DNA of 64,000 nt, from contig NW_025813796.1 in the NCBI RefSeq assembly GCF_021917145.1, forward strand, positions 780,781 through 844,780, given 5' to 3'. Position numbers and translations under genes: made by a program. The stretch is from Hypomesus transpacificus. Lineage: Eukaryota > Chordata > Actinopteri > Osmeriformes > Osmeridae. Below are positions 1-12,500 of the stretch, one piece after another (position 1 is the first letter of the stretch; every line of letters begins with the position of its first letter). Under the pieces are notes generated by a model, which was not told the origin of the DNA, made no database searches, and worked only from the letters and a program-made list of their open reading frames with translations.

Positions 1-1536
1 CCACCGATATTAGCTAGCTAGATATCGCGTTCTTTGTGGCCGCCTTGGCTCTCTAGCCGGTTGGTTGGCTAATCAAATCAGTAAGGTTAGCTAGTTAGCC
101 AGCTAAAATTAGCAAAGCCTGACACGCTCTTCTTGCAACAAGCGCTTGCTTTAAATCGTACAGCTCAGGCTTGAAACCAGACCAACAATTCATCAAGTTA
201 ACGAACGTAATCCTACGAAATCCACGTCATTTAAAAAAAAGACCCATGCAACCTCATACAATTATCCATTATTGTTTCGTTCCCCCTAGCGTTAGGGACC
301 CTTGCTCGCATGTAGACTCCGCTACCGCTAGCTTGCTGTGATGATGCCTGATGATGGTGGACGAGGCGGGGGAGGGGGCGTTCGATGTCGAAGAAGGAAA
401 TTGGCTGGGGAGGCTGTTTTGCTACGTTTCTGTCTTTATTTTCAGTCCGGGCGTCGGCACCGATCAACGCCAGCCTTACTGTAGATTGGAACTTGTTGTA
501 GTCAGTCGTGGTTGCTAAGTGAACGACGTTCGCGAGTTTAGTGTCAGTGAACTGACAAGTCAAAGAAAAGCAAAACCATTTAGCCAGCACTAGAAAGGTG
601 TCCTTAACCAGCTGTCAGAGGTAGAGCAAATCTTCCTCAAAGAAAGTAGCAAGCTAGCAATAGGACCAGTCAGTGTGGGTTCTTCTGTGGAGCTTCGTTC
701 TTCTGACACGGTCTTACCTAACTTGGAGCTAGTGCTAGCAAACGCATGGATAGCTAGCCATCGACATCATTAATATTAGAAGTCCGCGTTTGATAAAGTG
801 CCATAAGTCGATCTGACAAGAGTATTTACGTTGTTCTAATTGTTAGAAGTTGTCCCTCAAAGGTACATGTTTCTTAAATCCCATTTGGTCCGGACAAGAG
901 AATGTGATCAACTCCAATTGGTTTGCTGTCCTGTGTTTGCAAAGCTGTCTTCAATGTTCTCTAGAGAGCTAGAAGCTAACTACTGTAGCACCAACTTCCT
1001 CCGGTGCGACTGCAACTGAGTAGGCTTTAAAACATGTAATGGAACTCCAAGGATTCGACGTGATTGTTTACAAATCACCTACTGTATCCACGGATTACCA
1101 TTTTGTTAGCCTATTACACGTTTGCTGGACCCTCAGACACAGTAAATTTGACCACGTAATACATGAAAACATCTAGTCATTGCAAGTACTCGGTAAAACA
1201 GGCAAGTGGCTGCTCTGCAACCATGTGCAAGTGTACGACTAACGCTGGTTATTATAATCAATCCACAATACGAGGCACTATGTTGGTTGTATCTACTTAT
1301 TAGTGATAGTTTGTTAGTGATCTTCCTAAACACATTCCCTAATGGCTTGTTTAAAAATGGAAACATAGTGCCTTCTCCTGGTAAGTGTCGGTAATACTTG
1401 TTTTAAGTATCTCTTTTGATCAGTCTCACAGTCTTTATCTATGTGATTGCTGCTCATATTCGAAGTATTTGACATGTATTTGTTCTGTCACAGAGGCAGA
1501 TGAATGGAGGAGGTCAGTAAGGTTTAAGAAATACAG
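1..1536. other. left edge, no recognised gene
   Basis: I recognise no protein-coding exon in this stretch. The open frames are short and resemble nothing I know, and the sequence is rich in TAGC/GCTA words common in fish intergenic DNA. It lies beyond the 3' end of cryba4. Around 360-480 it is more GC-rich and could be the 5' end of a minus-strand gene running out of the window. Minus-strand splice-donor-like bases near 480 would suit that, but this is weak. Confidence 0.4.
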
Positions 1537-1542
1537 TTTATT
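1537..1542 (-). terminator. polyadenylation signal of cryba4
   Basis: The forward bases tttatt read AATAAA on the minus strand, about 65 bases past the cryba4 stop codon. That gives a short 3' UTR, as expected for a lens crystallin mRNA. Confidence 0.75.
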
Positions 1543-1605
1543 CAGCACCGGGTAGCGGGGATCGGGAGTAAGGGGTCACAGGGGTAAGAGGGCAGGAAGG
1601 AGGGG

Positions 1606-3334
1606 TTACTGCTGAATGCGGCGGATGGATTGGATCTGAGGGGTCTGGGAGTGGGAACCAAACTCCCTGAAGTGTTTGTACTCCCCGAGGTGGCGGTCAC
1701 ACTCCATGATGTACTGGTATCCACGGTAGCCAGGATACTGGTAGCACACGAATCTATCAAGGAAAGAGATGGAGGTTTATAACCTGTGGGGCTGCACAGT
1801 TCCATTCCGAGGATGAATCAGGACAGACAGGTGATGGAGTGAGCGTGAGATCCCGAGGTAACTCACGGGAGACAGGGAGATATCGAGGGGGGGGAGGGGG
1901 ACACATAAACAGGAGTAACGGGTGAGAAGGAGAGATGTGGTTTTGTCGACACTCACGCTCCAGACTGGACCCTGAGGGAGCCCACTTCGTTGTTGCACCA
2001 GCCCATGGCCTGGAGGGAGGGATAGTCGTCGCTCAGCTCACCCTTACGGGCCATGAAGTTCTCACGCTCGAAGATGGTCATGCGACACTCCCTGTGGTTC
2101 TGGGAGGGAAAAGAAGTCGAGAGTGGATGACACGTATGAGTCGAGCAGGTTTACTTTCACCAGACCAGACTGGTTGAACACAGAGAGAGACCTACAAGGA
2201 TGAAGGGCCTGCTAAGATGCAGGGGGCAGGGAGCACAAGTATGATAGAAAAATTGAAGGTTGTACTTACGGCACAGGCAATGGGTCTGAAAGAGGTCATC
2301 CTCTCAATGTGATAGGCGTTGCTACCTCCATAAGCATCACACTGAGGGTACTCTCCTCTCTCCAGCACAAACTGCTGACCCTGGTAAGAGGCATGCTCAT
2401 AACCCACCCAGCTAAAGGAACACAGAGGATGACAGTCAGTTTCCACTATCCTGATACAACACAACAATAAACAATAACACTTTCAATACAACTGTGTATT
2501 TTTTCTTTCTGACCAGATGCTACTTTTTAGCCCGTGTGAATGTGATGTGTTTATGACGTGCTCGTGTGCGAACGGCAGCTGGCGTCCGTTGTGTCTGGCG
2601 CGGGACTCACGCTCCACTCTCCACCCTGAGAGAGCGCACGCTCTCGAAGCCAAACTCCATCACGTTGCAGCACTCGGAGGTAAACTCATGGCGACGGCCC
2701 TGGAAGCACTCCTCGTCGTAGACGATGATCTGACCAGAAAACAGGGAAAAACGGCATTCTTCAGAATTCCCTCGAGTTAACAGACGGGACTGACAAACAC
2801 ACAGTGGCCTTGTCTTCGGTACACTCTAAATGTCTGCGGTCAGGTGGTTTAAAGATGAATTTTGTTAATGGGGAATAAATGCGAGGATGAAGCAATCTTT
2901 GACTATTAAGCTGTGGTTGTATTCACTGTGGGACTCAGCAAGGTGGTTTGTTGGAAAAAATTTACTCCCCCATAACTGTGATTGGATGAGTTTGTGACTA
3001 CTAAAAGGCAAACAGTAGAAACATTCTAGGGTTAGCCTGGGGAATGTTTCATAAAAGTAATCTTGTTTGTTCAAATTTCTCTGAGTATCCACGCTGCAGC
3101 AAACATTGTGTTGAGACTAAAGACGACTGTTATGACAGAATGGGCCCTGGTGATCCATTGTGTTCCGAGCTCAGGCTACCATGCAGAGGTTTGTTTCTGA
3201 TGGAGCCACTCAGCTGAAGAATGTGCCGGACAATGACACACAAGCCTGGGGCTTGAGATGATGCATGGGTCCAGCCTGTCATTCAACACACTCACCTTCC
3301 AGTGTCCGGAGAACTTGGTGCATTGGTGAGTCAT
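1606..3334 (-). CDS. cryba4: beta-crystallin A4
   Basis: Structural lens protein of the beta/gamma-crystallin superfamily; it forms oligomers that keep the lens transparent. Coding exons on the minus strand are 3334-3296, 2729-2611, 2411-2270, 2099-1957 and 1753-1606, joining with consistent phases into 196 residues, the same length as human CRYBA4. The N-terminus [13 protein letters not shown] resembles the human MTLQCTKSAGPWK start and separates A4 from other acidic beta-crystallins. Each of the next four exons encodes one Greek-key motif ([55 protein letters not shown]), the usual one-exon-per-motif plan. The C-terminus IQSIRRIQQ is typical of the family. A non-coding first exon lies near 4212-4248. 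It is divergent to crybb1. Recognition is by sequence similarity; the A4 assignment rests on the N-terminus and the neighbour. Confidence 0.93.
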
Positions 3335-4211
3335 CTTGTCTGGAATGAGAGAGAATATAAACGATTCTGAGAGCAGAATGTGACATTTGTCTTGTTCACT
3401 GTGATGCCAGTGAAATGGGCTCCCGTTAACTCACAAACACACACACACTGCGCTCAAAATCCCCCTAGAATCCTCTTTTGAACAAACATCTCCCTATCCC
3501 AAAACAAAGCTTGACTATGAAGTTTGCTGACACCAAATAAGTTGCGTCCACAACATTTCTCTGTGCAACTTCATAAAAACAGAAGTGTGGAAAATAACTG
3601 GGGAAAGTAGAGCAACATGTTTGTTTTTTGGAAAATCCCAGAATAGCTTTTAACTGTCAGTTTATCTCAGCAGGATTCCCTGTGTTACCATGTATTCATG
3701 TGCAGCTCCACTCTGTTACATGGGCTATGTGAAAAGGCCTGTTCTGCTACACAGCACGCCATGAAAAGGCCTGCGCATCTGCAGGGTCGCTGAGCAGCTC
3801 CAAAAGCACTCGCTGCTTCTGTATAATGCCTTGAATAGTAGGAACAGCCTGAATACATGAATGCTCCGATTAAAGGCATCGGCAGATATGAATAGTTCCT
3901 GGGCCCAAAAAAAACGAGTCAAGTAGTAGAAGCCGCGAGCCTCGTCCGGGCTCCTGTTGCCCTCCTCTCTTTTTCGCACCCGTCTAACTCGTGTCATTGG
4001 TTTTTCTCCCTCCTGTCGTAGTCTCTCCCCCTCTAAGGGCTTCCTATCTGCCCGCCATATCTGTCTGCCGTGTCGGCCCTCTGGGGCACGAGCCCCGGGT
4101 GGGGTCCTCTGCGCAGTGGGGCTTAGGGGGCTGAGTGAGTGTGGGCCCGCCATGCTAGCTGCTGTGCCCTGGATGCCCGGGTTAGGGGAGAGCGGGACAG
4201 GGGGGACTCAC

Positions 4212-4280
4212 CTCGCTTTGATGCCCTTGGGATGTCCTGGTGTGGGAATGAGAGTAGGCACGCGCCCCCACCCTTTTAAA
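4212..4280 (-). promoter_or_regulatory. cryba4 promoter and non-coding exon 1
   Basis: On the minus strand a TATA-like TTTAAAA (4274-4280) is followed about 28 bases later by a short leader that ends at a GTGAGT donor (4211-4207). This matches the short non-coding first exon usual for beta-crystallin genes. A half MAF-recognition element TGCTGAG is on the same strand at 4317-4323. The transcription start near 4248 is inferred from TATA spacing. Confidence 0.6.
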
Positions 4281-5520
4281 GCCTCCCCTGGCAAAGGGCC
4301 ACGCTGAAAGCACCGGCTCAGCAGCGGGGGAGGGGCTTGTCTTTGTCCCCCCCCGTGACAAAAGCAGGGTTAATCTATAGAGGGGTAGAAGTGCATACGC
4401 CACAGTATCGCCCCCCGGGGGGCGAGGGACAGAGACCTGGGGAAAGGAAAGAGGGCCCACACGTTAAGGACTCTTGGTGAGAAAGGCAACGGACGAGACG
4501 AGAGGGATGGGAGTGGGGGTGAGGGGGATGGTTCTGTCTCACTTGGTGCCCTGGCCTCGGCGGTGTTCTTCTCTCTCACATAGCGTCTGTTTCCCTGGAA
4601 ACCGCTTTCTCTCTCCGTCTCTCGCCGTCCTCGTATCCCTGCTTGTCTCCTTCTCGACGTCTTCCTTCACCCCAAGCTTAACCACCTGTTGCACCTTTTG
4701 GGATGCTTGTCTCAAAGCACACACACACACACTCGGCCACCTCCCTGTCACCCACGTTTGCTCACTCATTAGGAACTCTTTAAGAGTACTATTCTTGTAT
4801 AGTTTTGCAATGGGTCTGGTGTTGGGCATTCACTTCAGATATATTTACTGTCCATCCAATTGATTTTTTACAACTGTGGAGGACATAATACAGTACTATA
4901 GATGGAAATAGATAACGGAGGTTAAAGCTGAAGACACTGTCTCTGTCACTGGTGATAAATATGTGTTATTGTTAGGCATACTTCGGTGCTGCTCAACAGA
5001 GGGGGGGAATGTGGAGCTTTTGGCAGAGGGGAGAAAGGAATACAGCCAAGAAATAAGCCACTATTCTCCCTCTAACAGCCAGAGGACTGAAATGTGGAAA
5101 GTTCAGCCAGAGGAACTCAATTGCCAACAACTCCAGCAGGAATACTAATAGTTTGTGCTCCTCTGTTGCTATCCTCTTATAAACAACTCCCCACCCATTT
5201 TCACAGGGCAATTTATGATGAGATTTTTATGTCATGAATAGATGTCAAATATCATGGATATACGTCATTCTTTACCCAACTCATATTGGTGTTTGTTCAG
5301 CAGTACATGAGTAGACAATCAAATACAGTATTCCAAGAGGATGCTAGCGTGATCGTAGCTTTAGCTACATGCATCAGCTCACCTCTCAACACAGAGGCTC
5401 TCGTTTGTTTTAACAGTTGAGTGGTTGCCTAGTCAACCAGTGGTAAACAGAGATGGAGAAACACTCCTTTTGGTAGCTGTCTTATGGTCAGTCTGACTGT
5501 GCAGCTGGATAATGTGTGTT

Positions 5521-5612
5521 CATTAAGCACACTTTTATCGAAAGCCTCATACAGGGGGGATTTGAACCTGTCACCTTTTAATCTACGGTCAAACACTATA
5601 CCACTGAGCTAT
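5521..5612 (-). mobile_element. degenerate tRNA-derived SINE with L2-like tail
   Basis: Read on the minus strand, this has a tRNA-like head with A box TAGCTCAGTGGT and B box GGTTCAAATCC, then a tail resembling the CGCTTTTATCCAAAGCG motif of fish L2-type elements. It is reverse-oriented between the two crystallin promoters. The family name is not certain. Confidence 0.55.
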
Positions 5613-6010
5613 ATTCAGTGTGTGGTACACTGACTAACCCGATCAAACAATGCAAGTCATTATTCAGTTCAAAGTTTGGCCTGACCTTCTAATCGACCCT
5701 TTATTTACCAATAACGTCTAACAGTCCTTCCTCTTGTCTGGCGTGGTCATGGCTTCTGACTGCCACACTGAGAAATGCAAGCGTAGAGGGGTGTTGTGGG
5801 AAAGGTGTTCTCATGTTATCTCATACTAAATGAAATACCGATTATCCCTCATCCCTCTTTTCATTTCCTGACCACATTGATGAATTTCAGTTTCACTGGT
5901 CTTGCTTTGAAGGTTTGTAAGTAAGTTTATAGTCGACTCTTTCAAGCTTATTGCAACAAGAATATGTGAAAATACATATACATTTATCATTCGAATGATA
6001 AATTATAATA

Positions 6011-6116
6011 ATGGATGTATTCGACAGACACCTTTATCCAAAGCGACGGACTATCCAGGGAGGGTATGAACCTTCGCCCTTGTGACGCAACCAAATGTTT
6101 TAGCCACTAAGCTATA
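6011..6116 (-). mobile_element. degenerate tRNA-derived SINE with L2-like tail
   Basis: Same architecture as the element at 5521-5612: minus-strand A box TAGCTTAGTGGC, B box GGTTCATACC, and the L2-type tail seen forward as cctttatccaaagcgac. It is more complete at the tail than its neighbour. The two are probably separate insertions of one family. Confidence 0.6.
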
Positions 6117-6417
6117 CCCAACCCCCTAAAATCGACCTATTATGCATCTAAATCAATAATTCTGAATATGACAATTGCTTTAACTATAGCCAGTTTGAAC
6201 TGTGATTGAAATCTCTCCTTTGGAGTTGTAAAGACAGTACTTGGGATCTGCATGGGTCAGAGGTAGATGAGGGGGATTAACTCCTCCCTCTGGGTCTATG
6301 CATTCCACTGCTATACGCAGCTATAGCTTACAGGCCCAACCACACCAACACAGGGGCAAAGTGCGTCGTCAGGGCTTTCCTTTGACAGTAAAGTGCTTAC
6401 AGGCAGGGCCGGTGGGG

Positions 6418-6419
<2 letters not shown>

Positions 6420-6454
<35 letters not shown>
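6420..6454. repeat. poly-G homopolymer, 35 bases
   Basis: An uninterrupted run of about 35 G on the crybb1 sense strand, followed by a short GT stretch and another G run. It lies about 120 bases upstream of the crybb1 TATA box. The exact length in an assembly is unreliable for such tracts. Confidence 0.9.
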
Positions 6455-6455
<1 letters not shown>

Positions 6456-6574
6456 GTGTGTGTGTGGGGGGATTCTCGGCAATGCGATGACCCGACGGCT
6501 TTGGCACTGACCAACTGTGATGACGAGGTGTTTTCTATTGTGCCGTGAGCCCCTGCGTTCGGCCTTTGCCAGGG

Positions 6575-6655
6575 TATAAAAGCCGGGCCACGGCGCTGAG
6601 GGGACCAGCACGAGCCAGCCTCCCACACACAGCACTGCCAGCTAAACTCACGCAG
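6575..6655 (+). promoter_or_regulatory. crybb1 TATA box and non-coding exon 1
   Basis: TATAAA at 6575-6580 is followed by a short leader ending ...CACGCAG with a GTAAGG donor at 6656. The acceptor for the next exon is at 7151-7152, eleven bases before the start codon. A short untranslated first exon spliced just before the ATG is the normal plan for beta-crystallin genes. The transcription start near 6605 is inferred from TATA spacing. Confidence 0.7.
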
Positions 6656-7163
6656 GTAAGGACCACACACAGACCCACACGCACACTCAGACACCAGCCG
6701 TTCCACCGCGGTGCAGGGGGCACAGCCGGTGGCAGGGCTCCACTCTCTCCGCTTGGCCCGGACGAGGTCACCCTAAGGCTGGGGAGAGCCCCTGGCAGAG
6801 GCCCAGGTCTGAGGGCCTTCATGAGGCACTCTGTACCCAGGCTAGATGGTAATTTTCTGTAAAGTTGCAGACTAGGGCCCACTTGTGAACCAGATTCACC
6901 CAGTAGAAACACCAACCTTATTCCGAAACTGGTACTTTTTTGGGGGGGGGGGGGATTTCTTCATAGACATCACAGTGCCCATAGAAAAGACTGACACTAA
7001 ACTTTGATCGGTATGTTTGTGAACCTTTTCCTGATCTCGTTTTCCTTCTCTCTTTCCCCTTCCTACCTGCTCGCCTGTCCCTCTGTACGTCGACCTTTCG
7101 TCTCATCCTGCTCACCCCATTTCACCTCTTCTCCTCTGCCCCCTTCTCCCAGACTCTAACATC

Positions 7164-8959
7164 ATGTCTCAGACTGCCAAGTCCGCCTCCAACCAGGGCA
7201 CTGATGCCAAGGACAAGGGTGCCCCCGCTGCCACCAGCAAGGCCACCAAGACCGGAGACCCTGGCATGGGTTCCTTCAGAGTGAGTCACAGCATCATTCG
7301 GCCATTTCACAGTACAACAACGATTCGCCAATGCTTATCAGTCCTAAAGCTTTTCCTTCACCTGGATTCCGATGCACTGATATGTTCCCGTTGACTCTGG
7401 TGCAGATTATGCTGTTCGACCAGGAGAACTTCCAGGGAAGAATGATTGAGGTCCAGAACGAGTGTATGAATGTGTGTGACCGCGGCATGGATAGAGTGCG
7501 CAGTATCATCGTGGAGAGCGGCCCGTAAGTGGACTAACAAACCTCCCACCCCCACCGAAAAAAACACAAAACAGATATTAACTGCACACACAAGCATGTT
7601 CGCTGTCCTCCAAGGCAATCATTCTTCCTCTTTCCACCTTCCTTCACGCTCACTTCATCGACAGGTCTACCCCTCCTCTAATCCGTCTCTCCCCTCCTCG
7701 CACCCCTGTCCCCCCGCTGCCCCTGGCGACCCCCCCTCTCCAGCTTTGTTGCCTTTGAGCAGACTAACTTCCGTGGGGAGATGTTCATCCTGGAGAAGGG
7801 CGAGTATCCTCGCTGGGATACCTGGAGCAACTCTTACCGCAGCGACTGCCTCATGTCCCTCAGGCCCATCCGCATGGTGAGCCAATCAGATGATACTAAA
7901 CGATTTTAGCAAGGGGGAGAAAAAAAAAAGCGATATTTTCAAAAGGAGAAACAGATCAGTAGACTGTGAATATCGAATACCCCGCTATCGCTAAGATTCG
8001 AGTGCAAATATGAAGCACGGGAAACGTTCCACAAACCCTCTTTCTCTGTGTCTGCCGTACAGGACAGCATGGAGCACAAGATCTGTCTGTTTGAGCTGTG
8101 TGACTTCAAGGGCAACAAGATGGAGATCCAGGAGGATGACGTGCCCACCCTCTGGGCGCATGGTTTCACCGACAGAGTGGGCAGCGTGAAGGTGCCTGGT
8201 GGAGTGTAAGTACACATTACTACACGCCTCGATTTCCCCTAGGGTGTTCCCTCAACAGCACTGGTTTAGCAGTGATTCAGACAGGGCCGTAAAACATTGA
8301 GTGTTTTATCCAATTCGTCTCAGAATGTAGGTGATGGGTTTCTCTGGATGGGCTACAGAACACTGTGACAGTGTGGCTCAAATACATTCATTCACTTGAG
8401 AGCAAATCTCAAATGGTACCCTGTCCTTCCTATCATATGCCCATGCAAAGTTAGGGCACTTTGGAGAACAGGAAGTCAATAGAGACATGTTGTTGGAGGA
8501 ACCCCAGGGCTAGTCGTTGACTGCAGTGTGTGGTGTAAGTAGTGTGGCATTGGAGTCATAAGGCAGGCGGATGACTGTGCGATGTCTGTAGCTCATAAAA
8601 CATCAAATGTGTATTTTTAGTTGAGAATGTTTGAGTTCGCTCACGGGTGTTCAAAATCGCACGGAATTTTAATGCAGCAAAGGCTAGACATTGTTGACAT
8701 TAAGACAGGTATGCGTTTGAAAAAAACACCATATTATACCAAGTCACTCATCATTGCTGATTTTTTCTGTTCTCTCTCCAGGTGGGTGGGTTACCAGTAC
8801 CCCGGCTACAGAGGCTACCAGTACCTGTTCGAGTGTGGTGATTACAGACACTACAACGAGTTCTCCGCCTTCCAGCCCCAGATCCAGTCCATGCGTCGTG
8901 TCAGGGATATGCAGTTCCACCAGAGAGGATGCTTCAACTTCACCGCCGCCAGCAAGTGA
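7164..8959 (+). CDS. crybb1: beta-crystallin B1
   Basis: Basic beta-crystallin, a structural protein of lens fibre cells. Coding exons are 7164-7280, 7406-7524, 7744-7876, 8063-8205 and 8782-8959, giving 229 residues (human CRYBB1 has 252). The first 39 residues form a flexible Ala/Lys/Thr-rich N-terminal arm beginning [20 protein letters not shown], diagnostic of B1 and shorter than in human. Four Greek-key motifs follow, one per exon: [40 protein letters not shown] and [14 protein letters not shown]. The B1-type C-terminal extension after the last motif ([18 protein letters not shown]) is present. It is transcribed away from cryba4 and is followed 600 bases later by acads on the same strand. 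The identification is strong because both the arm and the neighbour match. Confidence 0.96.
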
Positions 8960-9146
8960 GGGACCCCTGCTGGACGCCTGGTGTAGTTGCAACCAGCTCT
9001 CAACCGCCCATCCGGCGCTTTTTATTTTTCCTTAACCTCTCTTCCTCCCTAAAATGACCCAAACCTCGACCCTCATCCCTCCAACCCAAAGGAATAGAAT
9101 GATAGCATCGTACCGGACAACCTAAATGACTTTATATGATGCCAAA

Positions 9147-9152
9147 AATAAA
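9147..9152 (+). terminator. polyadenylation signal of crybb1
   Basis: AATAAA about 190 bases after the crybb1 stop codon, the first canonical signal in its 3' UTR. Confidence 0.8.
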
Positions 9153-9557
9153 CATGTTTGGAAAAACTTGAATTTCCCTGGTTGGACAACCTTTATTTGG
9201 GGCTTTAATTGCTATTCCACAATTGTTTAGTTTTTTACTACTGTCTGCTATTGACTATTTCTCTGGCTCTGATAGTTATGTATTTCTCTCTATATATTAT
9301 TCCTCCCATTCTCCCACACGCTGGCAAAGTCAAGCCACAAAAAAAATCAAGGATTAATTTCCCATCCATGCGATGACTCTGTGAAGTTTAACTTTAATTT
9401 AAATATAAACGTGATTCATTTACAATACAGTCACATGTCAACATTTTGGCGTTGAGGACGTATCGACTACGTCACATGTACGCTTCTGGTTCCACCACAC
9501 ACACACACACACACACACACACAAGACAGAGTTGCACAAGCAAGCTGAAGAGTAATA
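9153..9557. other. crybb1-acads intergenic spacer with (CA)n
   Basis: Only about 400 bases separate the crybb1 polyadenylation signal from the acads start codon. It contains a short CA run (9499-9523) just upstream of acads, and must hold the acads promoter and 5' UTR. No TATA box stands out, in keeping with a housekeeping mitochondrial gene. Confidence 0.5.
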
Positions 9558-12500
9558 ATGGCAGCACTTTTCAAAGCAAAGAAAGGTTAGTATTAGCGCT
9601 TTAACTATTGATTAATATGAGATACCTCCATTCACGAATAACACGTTTACTTCAAACGTCTTATTAAGGCAAAGGTCAAACAGCTGACAAAGTAAAACAA
9701 CTGAAAGGGCTTGCTAGCAGGAAGATTGGCTAAGCTAGTTATCAAACAAGCAGATCGGTAGTTAATTAGGTTGCTTTTAAAGCCACCCTGATTTAATGAA
9801 TGCGGTCGTGTAATTGCAATGGTAATGTCGCTAACGAGTGCTAGCTTGTTGTTTTAAATGGGGTTAAGTAAGGACTAGTAGCATTGCTAGCAGCTAGCTA
9901 ATTGTCAGGTTAGATAACGATTGTTCGCTATCTCGCCACATTTACAGTTAACATCTCATGCCAGGGCTTAATACATGTTATTTATCTACATTTAGTTAAT
10001 TTTGAAAGGGTTAGTTGTAAAATTTGACATGCATTGATATTTGAAGCAGTGGTTCCCAGTGCGAGCGCGTGCATGCACTACTAGAAAGGTTGTGAGCGCG
10101 CATACGCAGGGCGACCTTTCACCCAATTCTGCAGGTTGTCCTCCCGGTTGACACTTTTCCAACCATAGCAATTAGGCTCTTTTTTTTTTTTAGGTGCCAA
10201 TTATATTTTTACTTGTAGTTAATGTGTCTGCACTCTGCACCTACAACGACAAATAACAGAAAACAAAAAAAACACCCAAGATTGTGATTCAACAATAATG
10301 TTATGACAGATGAATCAAGGTTTTATCCATCTTCCGTCTCTCCCCCAGCCCTGGGGCTGTGTCTAAGTGGCTGCCGTGGACTAACACAGCTTGCCGAGCT
10401 ACCTGAGATGCACCAGATGCTCAGGCAGACATGTAGAGACTACGCCGACCGAGAGCTAGCTCCTATTGCCGCGCAACTAGACAAGGAACACAGGTACCCT
10501 GCCAAACAGGTACACGCACCCCTCTACCAAACCCCAAACGACTCGCACTCAGATCCATCCATCCAAGATCCCGTTGTGTGCATGCTAGTTACATCGAGCC
10601 TTGTCCCCTTGCGTTTGTTTCCCCATGTAGGTACGAGAGCTGGGTGAGATGGGCGTGATGGCCATCGAGGTACCAGAGGAGCTGGGGGGAGCTGGGATGG
10701 ACTACCTGGCCTACAGTCTGGCCGTGGAGGAGATCAGTCGAGGATGTGCCAGTACAGGAGTGGTGGTTTCTGTCAACAACGTACGTGTTTTGGCCCACCG
10801 GGCTGAATGCCCAAATGACCTTGCAGCCTTGGTCAGTGTAGTGAGGCCCTCCCTCTCACTGTATCCCGTTGAGCATTTAAACCGTTTGCCTTCCAGTCTC
10901 TCTACATCGGCCCTGTGTTGAAGTATGGAACAGAGGAGCAGAAACGGGAGTGGATTCCTCCCTTCACCACAGGAGAGAAAGTTGGCTGCTTCTCCCTCAG
11001 TGAACCAGGTACACACACACACACACTCTCACACACACACACACTCACAGACACACACACACACACCGACACACAGACACACACACACACACACTCACAC
11101 ACACACACACTCACTCACTCACTCACTCACTCACTCACTCACTCACTCACACACTCTCTCACACACTCTCTCACACACTCACTCACACACACACTCATTC
11201 ACTCACTCACACACACACTCAAACGTACACAGTACACACAAATCATGGCAGGAGGTCATCCACTTACTTCTTTTCGACCTCAACTGGAGTTCTTTACCCC
11301 GCTCTCTCTTTTTCCCTGAGTTCACCCGCTCATCTCGTTCTGCCCCAGGTAACGGCAGTGACGCGGGGGCGGCGTCCACGCTGGCCCAGCAGGACGGAGA
11401 CGAGTGGGTGCTGAACGGGACCAAAGCCTGGATCACCAACAGCTGGGACGCCTCCGCCACGGTCGTCTTCGCCACGACCGACAAGAAACTCAAACACAAG
11501 GTCAGGAACACGCCTACCCTCGGAGGCGATGTGATTGGCCGATGGCCGTGTTAGGCGTGGATGCGATTGGCCCCCTCGTGAGGCGTGGATGTGATTGGCC
11601 ACGGTTACACGTATCGTCTGTCCTTCCCCCTTGGCTTCCGCTCTGTGCAGGGCATCAGTGCTTTCCTCGTCCCCATGCCTCACCCGGGCCTGTCCCTGGG
11701 CAAGAAGGAGGACAAGCTGGGCATCAGGGCGTCGTCCACCGCCAACGTCATCCTGGAGGACTGCAGGATTCCACTGGGCAACATGCTGGGCCCCCGAGGG
11801 GCAGGGTTCAAGATCGCTATGGTGGGTTTTGAGTGTGCTATTTTACTTCAAAAAGCTTGCAAATGACACCCCGCCCCCTCACCTATAAAACACTCCAACT
11901 TGACTATCTCTTCTCGTGGCTGTGTGCCAGCGCTCTGCGCTGCACTGTGTGGGGGTGATATGCACTCAACTGACTTGTATCTGCATTTGGAATAGTAGGA
12001 GTCGCGTGCGCACAATTACGCTCCTGTTGGGAGAGGTGTTTGATGTCTGTTCCCCTGTAGCAAACTCTGGACAGTGGGCGTATCGGTATAGCTTCCCAGG
12101 CCCTTGGTATCGCACAGGCTTCCCTAGACTGCGCTGCGGACTACTCCCACAAGCGCATTGCGTTTGGCGCCCCCATCGGCAAGATGCAGGCCATACAGGT
12201 AGGCGGGGCACGTTTTCAGGTCTGGTTAGAATGATTTGCCGGGTGCTTGGCTGCTCGTGTTTACCGAGGCGCGCGTTTTGGCGTTCCGCAGTTTAAACTG
12301 GCCGACATGGCCGTGGCGTTGGAGAGCGCTCGCCTGCTCACCTGGAAGTCAGCGCTGCTACGAGATGCCAAGATGCCCTACTCGAAGGTACACAGACCCC
12401 CCCCCCCCTCTCGTTCCCTCCATCTCTTTTCCTTCCTCTCTCGTCCCTCGTTTTCCCCCCTTGCCGAGCAAAACGTTCCATTTTGTTGTTGACAATCGTG

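Larger units (their letters stand above)
4281..6570. other. intergenic region between divergent crystallin genes
   Basis: About 2.3 kb between the two crystallin promoters. It contains no recognisable exon. It holds two degenerate reverse-oriented tRNA-derived SINEs and a long G homopolymer next to the crybb1 promoter. Because both flanking genes are lens-expressed and divergent, lens enhancers are expected here, but I could not identify specific sites beyond the MARE half-site near cryba4. Confidence 0.5.

Noticed and set aside
231-590. 119-residue minus-strand frame at the left edge
   Set aside because: No similarity is recognised and composition is not coding-like; it may overlap a promoter but cannot be called a gene.
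5521-6116. tRNA genes suggested by A- and B-box-like sequences
   Set aside because: Stems do not pair well and L2-like tails follow, so these are SINE heads rather than functional tRNA genes.
10902-11554. Long frames made of His/Thr/Ser and Val/Cys repeats
   Set aside because: They are translations of the CA/CACT microsatellite in acads intron 4.
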